NCBI RefSeq assembly: GCF_900105175.1
Contig: NZ_LT629771.1
Span: forward strand, 1,488,001-1,552,000
Direction of reading: 5' to 3'
Length of the DNA: 64,000 nt
Source of the DNA: Jiangella sp. DSM 45060
Lineage (GTDB): Bacteria > Actinomycetota > Actinomycetes > Jiangellales > Jiangellaceae
Each line of letters begins with the position of its first letter. Position 1 is the stretch's first letter. The position numbers and the translations under genes are program-made. The notes beneath the pieces were generated by a model. The model searched no databases and was not told the origin of the DNA. It saw only the letters and a program-made list of their open reading frames with translations. This document shows positions 14,013 to 23,299 of the stretch, piece after piece.

Positions 14013-16634
14013 GTGACCGTCGTGAACCGTCTCCGCGTCGAGTACCGCGACGCGCCGCCGGCCGTCGAGACCGAACGGCCGCGGCTGAGCTGGCAGCTGA
14101 GCAGCACCGGCCGCGGGGTGCGCCAGGCCGCCTACCGCGTCACCGTGTCGTCCGGGCCGGGGACCGACGGTGCGCCGCTCTGGGACTCGGGCCTGGTGGC
14201 CTCGGCCGAGACGGTCGGCATCGAGTACGCGGGCCCCGCGCTGGAGCCGCTGAGCAGCTACACGTGGAGCGTCGTCGTGACACTGGACAGCGGCGAGGAG
14301 GTGCGCTCGGACCCGGCGACGTTCGACACCGCCCCGGACGCCGGCGCCTGGGACGCCGCCCAGTGGATCACGCTGCCGCGGACGAAGTACTACCACGACG
14401 ACCACCGCCCGGCGCCGTACCTGCGGCGCACGCTCGACGTCGACCGGCCGGTGCGCCGCGCCCGCGTCTACGCGACCGCCGGCGGCGTGTTCCGGCTGTG
14501 GCTCAACGGGTCACCGGTCGGCGCCGCCACGCTGGCGCCGGGCTGGACCGACTACCGCTTCCGGGTGCCGTACCACGTGTACGACGTCACCGACGCGCTC
14601 GGCGAGACGAACGTGCTGGGCGCCGTGCTGTCCGACGGCTGGTACAGCGGCAACGTCGGGCCGTTCCACAAGCGCGAGTTCTGGGGCGAGGTGCCGGTGT
14701 TCCGCGCGCTGGTCGTGCTCGACCACGCCGACGGCTCCCGCACGGTCACCGGCACCGACGGGAGCTGGGAGGGCTCGTTCGGGCCGATCCAGGCGTCGGA
14801 CCTGCTGCAGGGCGAGTACTACGACGCGCGCCTCGACCTGGGCGACTGGTGCGGCCCGGCGGGGACGGCCGGCGACTGGCGGCCGGCAGCCGTCGAGAAG
14901 GGCCCGGCGGGCCGGCTGGTCGCGGCGTTGATCGACCCGGCCGGGCCGTACACCGAGCTCGCGCCGGTCGCCGTCACCGAGCCCGTGCCGGGGTCGTACG
15001 TCGTCGACCTGGGCCAGAATCTGGCCGGCTGGATCAGGCTGCGCGCCGGCGGGCCGGCCGGCACCATCGTCCGCGTCCGGCACGCCGAGGTGCTCAACCC
15101 CGACGGCACCCTCTACACCGACAACCTGCGTGGCGCCCGGGCGACGGACACCTACGTGCTGTCCGGCGGCGATGACGTGCTCGAGCCGTCCTTCACCTTC
15201 CACGGCTTCCGCTACGCGGAGGTCACCGGCCTCCCCGGCCCGCTCGTCGCCGACGCCGTCACGGGCGTCGCGCTGTCGTCGCTGACGGGGTTCACCGGCG
15301 GCATCGAGACCGGGAACGCACTGGTCGACCAGCTGCAGCACAACATCCAGTGGGGCATGCTGAGCAACTTCATCGAGGTGCCCACCGACTGCCCGCAGCG
15401 CGACGAGCGCCTGGGCTGGACCGGCGACGCGCAGATCTTCACCCCGACGGCGCTGTTCAACGCCGACCTCGCCGGCTTCATGACCAAGTGGATGGACGAC
15501 ATCGACGACACCCGCATGGAGAACGGCGCGCTGCCCGACATCGCGCCGTGCGTGGTGCTGGAGTGGGCCCGCGAGGGCTCGCCCGGCTACGCCGACGCCG
15601 GTGTCGTCGTGCCGTGGGCGACGTACCACGAGTACGCCGACCGCCGCCTCGTCGAACGGCACCTCGACGCCGGGCTGGCCTGGCTGGAGTACATCCGCTC
15701 GCGCAACCCGGGCCTGGTCTGGCGCGAGGGCCGCAACAACGACTACGGCGACTGGCTGGCCCCGGTCGAGACGCCCAAGGACCTCGTGGCGACGGCGTAC
15801 TTCGCCCGGTCCGCGGCGCTGGTCGCCGAGCAGGCGGAGGTGGCCGGACGCGCCGACGACGCCGTGGCGGCGCGGTCGCTGGCCGACGCGGTGGCAGCCG
15901 CCTTCCGCGAGGCGTTCGTCCAGCCCGACGGCACGATCCCGGCCGGCACCCAGACCGCGTACGTCCTGGCGCTGGCGTTCGGCCTGCTGCTGCCGGAGCA
16001 GCGGGACACCGCGGCGAAGGCGCTGGCCGAGGACGTGGAGCAGCGCGGCCACGTGACCACCGGCTTCCTCGCCGTCAGCCACCTGCTGCCCACTCTGACC
16101 GCCATCGGGCGCACCGACCTCGCCTACCGGCTGCTGCTCAACGAGGACTACCCGTCGTGGGGCCACCACATCAAGCACGGCGCCACGACGATCTGGGAGC
16201 GCTGGGACGGCTGGCGGCCGGAGACCGGCTTCCAGGACCCGTGGATGAACTCGTTCAACCACTTCGCGCTGGGCTCGGTCGGGGAGTGGGTCTACCGGCA
16301 CGTCGGCGGCATCGCGCCGGCCGCGCCCGGGTACGCCCGCGTGCGCGTCGCGCCGCTGCCGGGCGCCGGCATCGACCACGCCCACACCTGGCACGACACC
16401 GTGCACGGCCGGGTCGACGTGCGGTGGTCGGTGACGGGCCGCGAGGTCACGCTCGACGTCGAGGTGCCCGCGAACGTGACCGCCGAGGTCGTCGTCCCGG
16501 GCCTGGCGGTGACGGAGGGCGGCGTGCCCGTCGCGGACGCACCGGGCGTCACGTCCGTGGTCGAGGACGGCGCGAGCACCCGGCTCGTGACCGGTTCCGG
16601 CCGCTACGAGTTCCGCGCGGCGACGCCGCACTGA
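14013..16634 (+). CDS. Alpha-L-rhamnosidase (GH78)
   Basis: Enzyme of 873 residues without a signal peptide, so it probably acts on imported rhamnosides. The Fn3-like N-terminal domain starts VNRLRVEYRDAPPAVETERPRLSW, followed by the GH78 N-terminal beta domains and an (alpha/alpha)6 barrel. The motif PTDCPQRDERLGWTGDAQ carries the general-acid Glu (about residue 465), and TTIWERWDGW carries the second catalytic Glu (about 729); NSFNHFALGSVGEW is also typical. GTG 14013 has GAGGAGA upstream. It is divergent from rhaB and precedes the large rhamnose operon, separated by a strong stem-loop. Confidence 0.93.
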   Translation: MTVVNRLRVEYRDAPPAVETERPRLSWQLSSTGRGVRQAAYRVTVSSGPGTDGAPLWDSGLVASAETVGIEYAGPALEPLSSYTWSVVVTLDSGEEVRSDPATFDTAPDAGAWDAAQWITLPRTKYYHDDHRPAPYLRRTLDVDRPVRRARVYATAGGVFRLWLNGSPVGAATLAPGWTDYRFRVPYHVYDVTDALGETNVLGAVLSDGWYSGNVGPFHKREFWGEVPVFRALVVLDHADGSRTVTGTDGSWEGSFGPIQASDLLQGEYYDARLDLGDWCGPAGTAGDWRPAAVEKGPAGRLVAALIDPAGPYTELAPVAVTEPVPGSYVVDLGQNLAGWIRLRAGGPAGTIVRVRHAEVLNPDGTLYTDNLRGARATDTYVLSGGDDVLEPSFTFHGFRYAEVTGLPGPLVADAVTGVALSSLTGFTGGIETGNALVDQLQHNIQWGMLSNFIEVPTDCPQRDERLGWTGDAQIFTPTALFNADLAGFMTKWMDDIDDTRMENGALPDIAPCVVLEWAREGSPGYADAGVVVPWATYHEYADRRLVERHLDAGLAWLEYIRSRNPGLVWREGRNNDYGDWLAPVETPKDLVATAYFARSAALVAEQAEVAGRADDAVAARSLADAVAAAFREAFVQPDGTIPAGTQTAYVLALAFGLLLPEQRDTAAKALAEDVEQRGHVTTGFLAVSHLLPTLTAIGRTDLAYRLLLNEDYPSWGHHIKHGATTIWERWDGWRPETGFQDPWMNSFNHFALGSVGEWVYRHVGGIAPAAPGYARVRVAPLPGAGIDHAHTWHDTVHGRVDVRWSVTGREVTLDVEVPANVTAEVVVPGLAVTEGGVPVADAPGVTSVVEDGASTRLVTGSGRYEFRAATPH

Positions 16635-16642
16635 CCACGCGT

Positions 16643-16676
16643 CCGGGGTCCTGACCGGGTTCGGACAGGACCCCGG
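16643..16676 (+). terminator. Stem-loop terminator after GH78
   Basis: CCGGGGTCCTG and CAGGACCCCGG form a perfect 11-bp GC-rich stem around a 12-nt loop, 8 bp after the rhamnosidase stop. There is no T-run, as is common in actinomycetes. It separates GH78 from the following operon. Confidence 0.7.
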
Positions 16677-16729
16677 CGCAGCTCTTGACCGGCCCCGAAC
16701 ACCCCCGTAACGTGCACGCAACACCGAAA

Positions 16730-16743
16730 TTGAAGCGCTTCAA
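16730..16743. promoter_or_regulatory. LacI-family operator of the rhamnose operon
   Basis: TTGAAGCGCTTCAA is a perfect 14-bp palindrome with the central CG typical of LacI/GalR operators. It sits 17 bp upstream of the first ATG of the operon and close to its ribosome-binding site (GGAGG), so binding should block transcription. Confidence 0.8.
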
Positions 16744-16759
16744 AACGGAGGTGGTTCGC

Positions 16760-17059
16760 ATGGCCGAGGTCGCCATCGCCGACCGGCGGTCGTCGTGGCC
16801 GCACCCGACCGCGTCGTCCCGGGCCGCCGCCGACCGCCGCGGCGGGATGCGGCTGGTCCGCCCGTGGCCCACGATCTCGGGCGCCGATCTGGAGCTGCTG
16901 GCGCTGCTCGCCACCGGCATGCCGGCTCCGCGAGTGGCCCGCACGCTGGCGGTCAGCGACCGCACCATCCGCCGGCGGGTCCGGTCGATCTGCGAGCTGA
17001 TCGGGGTGGACACCGCGATCGAGGCCGTGGCCTGGGCCGCCCGCCGCCAGCTCATCTGA
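16760..17059 (+). CDS. Orphan LuxR-type HTH protein, first gene of rhamnose operon
   Basis: Protein of 99 residues consisting of a charged 40-residue N-terminus and one GerE/LuxR HTH (ISGADLELLALLATGMPAPRVARTLAVSDRTIRRRVRSICELIGV, then TAIEAVAWAARRQLI). It lacks a receiver or autoinducer domain, so it probably acts as a constitutive or interaction-controlled DNA-binding protein. GGAGGTGG lies upstream of ATG 16760, and rhaI begins 30 bp after its stop. The placement suggests feed-forward control of the operon it heads, but the target is unknown. Confidence 0.75.
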   Translation: MAEVAIADRRSSWPHPTASSRAAADRRGGMRLVRPWPTISGADLELLALLATGMPAPRVARTLAVSDRTIRRRVRSICELIGVDTAIEAVAWAARRQLI

Positions 17060-17088
17060 CGCCGTCACACACGACACGAGGAGACACG

Positions 17089-18264
17089 ATGACCGACGCC
17101 GAGCACATCGTCGATCGGCTGAGCCGCCAGCACATCGAGACCCAGTCCTGGGGCTACGTGAGCACCGGGACGCGGTTCAAGGTCTATGACACGCCGGGCA
17201 CCGCGCGCGACGTGCGCGAGAAGATCGACGATGCCGCTCTCGTCCACCGTCTCACCGGCGTCGCGCCGACCGTCGCCCTGCACATCCCCTGGGACCGGGT
17301 CGACGACTACGCCGAGCTGGCCCGCTACGCCCAGGACCAGGGAGTGCGGATCGGCTCGATCAGCCCGAACCTGTTCCAGGACGACGCCTACCGGCTCGGC
17401 TCGCTGACCAACGAGGACGCGACGGTGCGCAAGCAGGCCGTCGCCCACGTCCGCGAGTGCGCCGCCATCCTCCGCGAGGTGGGCTCGGACCGGCTGTCGA
17501 TGTGGGTGGCCGACGGCACCAACTACCCGGGGCAGGGCAACTTCCGGCGGCGCCGCCGGCACCTGGAGGACGGCCTGCGCGAGGCGTACGAGGCGCTGCC
17601 CGAGCAGGCCGAGATGATCCTCGAGTACAAGTTCTTCGAGCCGGCGTTCTACCACACCGACATCGCCGACTGGGGTCAGTCGCTCACCCTGTGCGAGACC
17701 CTCGGCGAGCGCGCGCGGGTGCTGGTCGACATCGGGCACCACGCGCTGGGCGTCAACATCGAGCACATCGTGGCCACGCTGCTGGACCGCGGCCGACTCG
17801 GCGGGTTCGACCTCAACAGCAAGAAGTACGGCGACGACGACCTGTTCGTCGGCGCGATCAACCCGCAGGAGACCTTCCTCATCGCGCTGGAGCTGGTCAG
17901 CGCCGAGGACGACGCGGACGAGGCGGTCGCCGCGGGGGCCCGGTCCATCCTCTACAAGATCGACCAGTGCGCGATGATCGAGGACAAGATCCCGGCGATG
18001 ATCCGCAGCGTCACGGCCATGCAGACGGCGTTCGCGAAGGCGCTGCTGGTCGACCGCGACGAGCTGGACCGGCGCCGGGCCGAGGGCGACGTCGTCGGCG
18101 CGAACGAGGTCGTCAACGACGCCTTCGAGACCGACGTCCGGCCGCTGCTGGCGCGGGTGCGCGAGCGCCTCGGCGTGCCGGCCGACCCGCTCGGCGCCTA
18201 CCGCGCGTCCGGCGAGCAGGAGCGGCGCAACGCCGAGCGCGTCGGGACACCGGCCGGATGGTGA
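17089..18264 (+). CDS. rhaI: L-rhamnose isomerase (RhaI type)
   Basis: TIM-barrel aldose isomerase of 391 residues converting L-rhamnose to L-rhamnulose. It resembles the Pseudomonas-type RhaI rather than E. coli RhaA. Metal- and substrate-binding segments include HIPWDRVDDY, SMWVADGTNYPGQGNF, MILEYKFFEPAFYHTD, LVDIGHHALGVNIE and FDLNSKKYGDDDLF. GAGGAGA lies upstream of ATG 17089. Its stop overlaps the start of the aldolase gene (ATGGTGA). It feeds rhaB and the aldolases of the same regulon. Confidence 0.93.
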   Translation: MTDAEHIVDRLSRQHIETQSWGYVSTGTRFKVYDTPGTARDVREKIDDAALVHRLTGVAPTVALHIPWDRVDDYAELARYAQDQGVRIGSISPNLFQDDAYRLGSLTNEDATVRKQAVAHVRECAAILREVGSDRLSMWVADGTNYPGQGNFRRRRRHLEDGLREAYEALPEQAEMILEYKFFEPAFYHTDIADWGQSLTLCETLGERARVLVDIGHHALGVNIEHIVATLLDRGRLGGFDLNSKKYGDDDLFVGAINPQETFLIALELVSAEDDADEAVAAGARSILYKIDQCAMIEDKIPAMIRSVTAMQTAFAKALLVDRDELDRRRAEGDVVGANEVVNDAFETDVRPLLARVRERLGVPADPLGAYRASGEQERRNAERVGTPAGW

Positions 18265-19019
18265 GCGACGCCGATCCGGTCGCGGAGCTGGCCGGCCTCT
18301 GCCGGGCGCTGGGCGACCCCGCCGCGGGCCTCGTGGTGGCGGGCGAGGGCAACGCCTCGGGCCCCGGGCCGGACGGCACCATCCACGTCACCGCGAGCGG
18401 GAGCCGGCTGGCCGAGGCCGACGAGCGGTCGCTGGTGCGGATCCGGCCGGACGCGCTGGTCGCGGCGCTGGACCGCGACGGGAGCGACGAGGAGTGGCTG
18501 ACGGCGCTGCTGGCCAGCCGCGTCGACGACACCGCGGCGCGGCCGACGGTCGAGGCCGGGCTGCACGCCGTCGTCGCCGCCGCGATGGGGCCGGTCTACG
18601 TGGCGCACACCCATCCGGTGCACGTGCTCGCGCTGCTGTGCGGCGAGCGCGGCGCCGACCTCGCGACCCAGCGGCTGTACCCCGACCACGTCGTCATGCT
18701 CGGCGAGGCGGCGTGCTGGCTCCCGTACGTCGATCCCGGGCAGGAGCTGGCCCGGGCGGCCGGCGTGGAGCTGCATCGGTTCCGGGCGAGCACCGGTCGC
18801 TGGCCGCGGCTGCTGTTCGCCGGCCACCACGGGGTCTTCGCCTTCGGCGCCACGCCGAGGCAGGCCCTCGACACGACGATCATGACCGAGAAGATCGCGC
18901 GGATCACCATCGCGGCCGCGTCGATCGGTGGCGTCACACCGCTGGCGCCGTCCGAGGTGGAGCGGATCGGGTCTCGCGAGGACGAGGCCTACCGCCGCCG
19001 TCTGCTGAGCACGTCCTGA
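18258..19019 (+). CDS. Class II aldolase/adducin family protein
   Basis: Zinc-dependent class II aldolase-like protein of 253 residues. VVAGEGNASG is the phosphate-binding loop, VAHTHPVHVLALLC gives the HxH zinc ligands, and LLFAGHHGVFAFGATPRQALD gives the third His region. L-rhamnulose-1-phosphate or L-fuculose-1-phosphate aldolase activity is plausible. A separate RhaD/RhaE fusion in the same operon also carries an aldolase domain, so this copy may act on a different phosphoketose or be an isoenzyme. The ATG overlaps the rhaI stop. Confidence 0.8.
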   Translation: MVSDADPVAELAGLCRALGDPAAGLVVAGEGNASGPGPDGTIHVTASGSRLAEADERSLVRIRPDALVAALDRDGSDEEWLTALLASRVDDTAARPTVEAGLHAVVAAAMGPVYVAHTHPVHVLALLCGERGADLATQRLYPDHVVMLGEAACWLPYVDPGQELARAAGVELHRFRASTGRWPRLLFAGHHGVFAFGATPRQALDTTIMTEKIARITIAAASIGGVTPLAPSEVERIGSREDEAYRRRLLSTS

Positions 19020-19057
19020 CGCCGGCTCGTGCCGGCCCCGACGAAGGAGCAGCAAGC

Positions 19058-22000
19058 ATGGGCAGAGCGATGACAGCCGGCCGCGCGCTGGCGGCGGCCC
19101 TGGCCGCGGTGACGCTGGCGGTGGCCGGCGTTCCGGCGACGGCGAGCGGCGCCGCCCCGGCCGCCGCGCCGCGCGCCTGCGCGGAACCGGCCGACGGCAT
19201 CACCGAGGTGAGCGTCGGCGCCGACACCATCACCGTCACCGGGTCGGTGCCGGAACGGTGCCCGCAGTCGGTCGAGATCCACGCGGTGGCCCCGGCCGCC
19301 GACGCCACCGCCGCGGACGCGCCGGCCGCGGCCAGCGCGCTGGAGGTCGTCCGGCCGGCCCGCGACGGCAGCTTCAGCGCCACCGTCGAGCGCACGGCCG
19401 GCGGCGTGGACCTGCTGTACAGCGGCTTCACCGCCGTCGGCGTCCGCGGCGACGTCCGCACCGCGCTCGGCGGCGTCCACTACGCCGACGACTGGGCCTT
19501 CGACGCGCCGAACTCCGCGCCGCGCCCGGAGCCGACCACGCAGAAGGGCGTGGCGGTGACGATGACCAGCGACGCCGAGGTGGTCGGAGCGGGGCACGCG
19601 GCCGTCACCGTCGGCGTCAACTACCTGATGAAGGCCGGGCCGGGCGCGCCGGGCGAGACCGTCGAGTTCGAGTACGGCGGCGAGACCTACTACTTCGACA
19701 AGTCCTACATCGACTGGCTGGACCACACCATCAAGCCGCTGTCCGACAACGAGATGCTCGTCTACCTCGTGCTGGTGCTGGTCTACGACCAGGAGCCGAA
19801 CTCGTCGTTCCCGATCCTGGTGCACCCGGACGCGCCCACCGGCGCGCCCGCCGCGTTCATGACGTACGCGTTCAACACCGTCACGCCGGAGGGGATCGCG
19901 CACTACACCGCGGCGATGGAGTTCCTGGCCGCCCGGTACACCCGCGACGATGAGGCCTACGGCCGGGCGATGGACTACATCGTCGGCAACGAGATCGACT
20001 CCGCCGGCATCTGGCAGCAGATGGGCGAGAAGACGCTGCCGGAGTTCCTGGAGCACTACGAGCCGGCGCTGCGGATCGGGTACAACGCGGCCCGCAAGTA
20101 CCACGCCGACGCGCGCGTCTACACCTCGCTGGACCACTTCTGGACGACCAACGCGAACCCGTCCGACCCGCTGCGGTTCTACGACGGGCGCGACGTGCTC
20201 GACGGCCTGGCGGCGCTGACGAAGGACCGCGGCGACTTCCCGTGGGACCTCGCCTACCACCCCTACCCGGCGAACATGCTGGACCCGCGGGTCTGGGACG
20301 ACCCCGTCACCGACGACGCGGACACGCCGAAGATCACCTTCAAGAACATCGCCACGCTGCCCGCGTACCTCGACCGCCCGGAGCTGCACTACGACGGCGA
20401 GCCGCGGCGGGTCATCCTGTCCGAGCAGGGCTGCCAGAGCCCGACCAACGGCGCCGCCGACCAGGAGCTGCAGGCGGCCTGCTTCGCCTACGCGTACTAC
20501 AAGATCCTCGCCGCCGACGGCATCGACGCGTTCATCTGGGACCCGCAGGTGGACAACCGGCAGGCCGGCGGCCTGCGGATCGGCCTCTGGACGTGGGACG
20601 AGAACCGCACTGACTTCCCGGCGTCGCCCGGTGAGAAGAAGCAGATCTACGACGTCTTCGCGCACATCGACACGCCGGAGTCGCTGCAGCGGACCGAGTT
20701 CGCCAAGGACGTCATCGGCATCGACGACTGGACCGACGTCATCCCGGGCTTCGACCCGTCGATGATCGACCAGCGCCGCACCACCCAGCAGGTCGGTGCG
20801 AGCGGCCACGCCGGCCTCTCCGGTGCCGTCGCGGTGTCCGGCTTCGAGGACGGCGCCGGCGGCTGGCAGGCGTCGGACCACGTCGGCCGGGTCGAGGCGG
20901 TCGCCGACGACGCCGCGGCCGAGGGCGGTCACGTGCTGCGCGCCTTCTTCGACGACCCCGACGTCGTCCAGTCCAACGGGACGAACTCCAAGACCTGGCG
21001 CGGGGTCGACGTCCCGCTCGCCGCGCCGCTGGACGCGTCCGCGACGCCGCACCTGGCCCTGCAGGTCCGCATCCCGGAGCCGGAGCCGGGCGCGTTCTCG
21101 CCGGTCAACCGGTTCTCGGTACAGGTCCGCGCGTACGGCGCCGACGGCACGGTGGCGTCCGGCGTCGTCGCGGCCGAGGCGGACGGGACGTGGCAGCGGG
21201 TCCAGCTGGATCTGTCGTCGTGGCCCGGCCGCGACGAGATCACCCGGATCAAGGTCTGGGCCAAGGGCAGCAGCGGTGACGACTGGGCCGGCACGTTCGA
21301 CGTCGACGACGTCGTGCTCGCGGCCGACGCCGATGACGCCGGCGTGCGGCCCAACCTGGACCTGCGGGCCCGCGCCGCCGACCGCGGCGGTCCCGGCTCG
21401 GAGGTCACCGTCGACGTCGTCAACAACGGCACGGCGGCGCTGGCCGGCGACCTCGTCGTCGGCAGCTGCGACGGCATCACGACGGCCGAGCCGAGCCTGC
21501 CGGTCGACGGGCTGGCCGCTGCCGGCGGCGCGACGACCGTCACCGCCACGCTGGAGACGATCGCGCCGGCCGACCCGGACCATCCGCTGTTGTGCCTCAC
21601 GCTCGGCGAGCACCGCTACGCCGTGACGATCGAGGTGCCGCCCCCGCCGCCGACGCTGCTCTACGACTTCGAGGACGGCACCCAGGGGTGGACCGCCGGC
21701 CAGAACATCGTGTCCGTGGCGACGGCGTCGTCGTTCCCGAACGGCCCGCAGCGCCCGCACGGCGGCACGTACGCCCTCGACGCGGTCATGGCCGACGGCG
21801 ACGTCTCGCAGCCCAAGACGCTGTCCGTGCGGCCGGAGACGCCGCTCGACCTCGGCGCGGCCGACGAGGTCTACGCGTGGGTCGACGCCTACGGCGGCGT
21901 GCCCGGCGCGACCGGCTACGAGGCGACGCTGACGCTGCACAGCGGCGACGAGTCGATCTCGCAGGCGCTGCCCACGTTCGTGCCGGACTCCTGGAACCGC

Positions 22001-23299
22001 ATCGCCGTCGACGTGTCCGCCTGGCCGTACCGCGACGCCGTCACCGGCATCGACGTCTCGTACCGGGTGCTGGGCACCGACTTCGACTGGGTCGGCGGCC
22101 CGCGCCTGCAGGTGGACGACGTCGGGATCACCGAGAACGCGGCCTCGCGGCCGGCCTGGCGGGCCGCCTGGGGCGCGTCGATCGGCGGCCACTTCGGCGG
22201 CGACAGCCGCCCGGACGCCACGTACCGGCAGACGATGGAGCTGTCCACCGGTGGCAACGCCGTGCGGGTCCGCTTCGTCAACCCGTTCTCCGACCAGGAC
22301 CTCGTGTTCGACGCCGCCACGGTGGGCGTGCGCTCCGGCACCGGCGCGGACGTCGCCGGCGCGCCGCGGCCGCTGAGCGTCCTCGGGTCGAGCGAGATCC
22401 GGGTGCGGCCGGGCGAGACGGTCTACACCGACCCCGTGGCGCTACCGGTCGCCGCCGGCGACGACCTCGTCGTCAGCACCCACGCCACTCAGTCGCTGCC
22501 GCTGCTGTCGCACGACTGGGCGCTGAAGACCCAGTACGCGACGGCGGAGGGGGCCGGCGACCACACCGGCGACGCCGGCGGCGCGGCCTTCGCGCCGGTG
22601 AGCACCAGCACCTACTGGCTGGACGCGGTCGACGTGCTGGGCACGCAGGCGCGGGGAACGGTCGTGGCGCTCGGCGACTCCATCACCGACGGCGCCGGCG
22701 CCGACCTCGACGCGGACAACCGCTGGCCGGACGTGCTGGCCGACCGGCTGAACGCGCTGGCGCCGGACGACCCCCGGCGGCGCACGGTGGTCAACGCGGG
22801 GATCGGCGGCAACACGCTGAACTCCGTCGAGAACCCCCAGGTCGGCGTCAACGGCCTGGCCCGGCTGGACCGCGACGTGCTCACCCAGACCGGCGTGACC
22901 GACGTCGTGGTGTTCCATGGCACCAACGACATCTACGTCGGCGAGTCCGCGGCGGACGTCATCGCGTCGCTGCAGACCGCGGCCCAGCGCATCCACGACG
23001 CGGGCGCGCGGGCCGTCGTCGCCACGCTCATCCCGCGCGGCAACGGCGTGGGCTGGACCCCCGACCGGGAGGAGCGACGGCTCGCCGTGAACGAGTGGAT
23101 CCGTTCGAACACCGTGTTCGACGCGGTGATCGACTTCGACGTCGTCGTCGACGACCCCGCCGCCCCCGGCCACATCCGGGCGGACTACGACGCCGACGGC
23201 ACCCATCCCAACGCGGCCGGGTACGCGGCGATGGCCGCGGCCATCGACCTCGACCTCTTCGCCGCGCCGAGCGCGCAGCAGACAGGAGCCCTTCGATGA
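19058..23299 (+). CDS. Large secreted DUF5722 glycoside-hydrolase-like protein with C-terminal SGNH esterase
   Basis: Exported protein of 1413 residues. A signal peptide (residues 1-33) leads into an N-terminal domain and a DUF5722 TIM-barrel at about 150-560. There IVGNEIDS (Glu about 312) and ILSEQGCQS (Glu about 456) look like the acid/base and nucleophile of clan GH-A. Two CBM-like beta-sandwich units follow (FEDGAGGWQ near 590; FEDGTQGWTA near 870). A C-terminal SGNH hydrolase has nucleophile Ser in ALGDSITDG (about 1208), FHGTNDIYVG and catalytic DGTHPNAAGY (His about 1383). It probably trims and de-esterifies a rhamnose-rich polysaccharide outside the cell. The stop overlaps the binding-protein start. 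Confidence 0.8.
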   Translation: MGRAMTAGRALAAALAAVTLAVAGVPATASGAAPAAAPRACAEPADGITEVSVGADTITVTGSVPERCPQSVEIHAVAPAADATAADAPAAASALEVVRPARDGSFSATVERTAGGVDLLYSGFTAVGVRGDVRTALGGVHYADDWAFDAPNSAPRPEPTTQKGVAVTMTSDAEVVGAGHAAVTVGVNYLMKAGPGAPGETVEFEYGGETYYFDKSYIDWLDHTIKPLSDNEMLVYLVLVLVYDQEPNSSFPILVHPDAPTGAPAAFMTYAFNTVTPEGIAHYTAAMEFLAARYTRDDEAYGRAMDYIVGNEIDSAGIWQQMGEKTLPEFLEHYEPALRIGYNAARKYHADARVYTSLDHFWTTNANPSDPLRFYDGRDVLDGLAALTKDRGDFPWDLAYHPYPANMLDPRVWDDPVTDDADTPKITFKNIATLPAYLDRPELHYDGEPRRVILSEQGCQSPTNGAADQELQAACFAYAYYKILAADGIDAFIWDPQVDNRQAGGLRIGLWTWDENRTDFPASPGEKKQIYDVFAHIDTPESLQRTEFAKDVIGIDDWTDVIPGFDPSMIDQRRTTQQVGASGHAGLSGAVAVSGFEDGAGGWQASDHVGRVEAVADDAAAEGGHVLRAFFDDPDVVQSNGTNSKTWRGVDVPLAAPLDASATPHLALQVRIPEPEPGAFSPVNRFSVQVRAYGADGTVASGVVAAEADGTWQRVQLDLSSWPGRDEITRIKVWAKGSSGDDWAGTFDVDDVVLAADADDAGVRPNLDLRARAADRGGPGSEVTVDVVNNGTAALAGDLVVGSCDGITTAEPSLPVDGLAAAGGATTVTATLETIAPADPDHPLLCLTLGEHRYAVTIEVPPPPPTLLYDFEDGTQGWTAGQNIVSVATASSFPNGPQRPHGGTYALDAVMADGDVSQPKTLSVRPETPLDLGAADEVYAWVDAYGGVPGATGYEATLTLHSGDESISQALPTFVPDSWNRIAVDVSAWPYRDAVTGIDVSYRVLGTDFDWVGGPRLQVDDVGITENAASRPAWRAAWGASIGGHFGGDSRPDATYRQTMELSTGGNAVRVRFVNPFSDQDLVFDAATVGVRSGTGADVAGAPRPLSVLGSSEIRVRPGETVYTDPVALPVAAGDDLVVSTHATQSLPLLSHDWALKTQYATAEGAGDHTGDAGGAAFAPVSTSTYWLDAVDVLGTQARGTVVALGDSITDGAGADLDADNRWPDVLADRLNALAPDDPRRRTVVNAGIGGNTLNSVENPQVGVNGLARLDRDVLTQTGVTDVVVFHGTNDIYVGESAADVIASLQTAAQRIHDAGARAVVATLIPRGNGVGWTPDREERRLAVNEWIRSNTVFDAVIDFDVVVDDPAAPGHIRADYDADGTHPNAAGYAAMAAAIDLDLFAAPSAQQTGALR

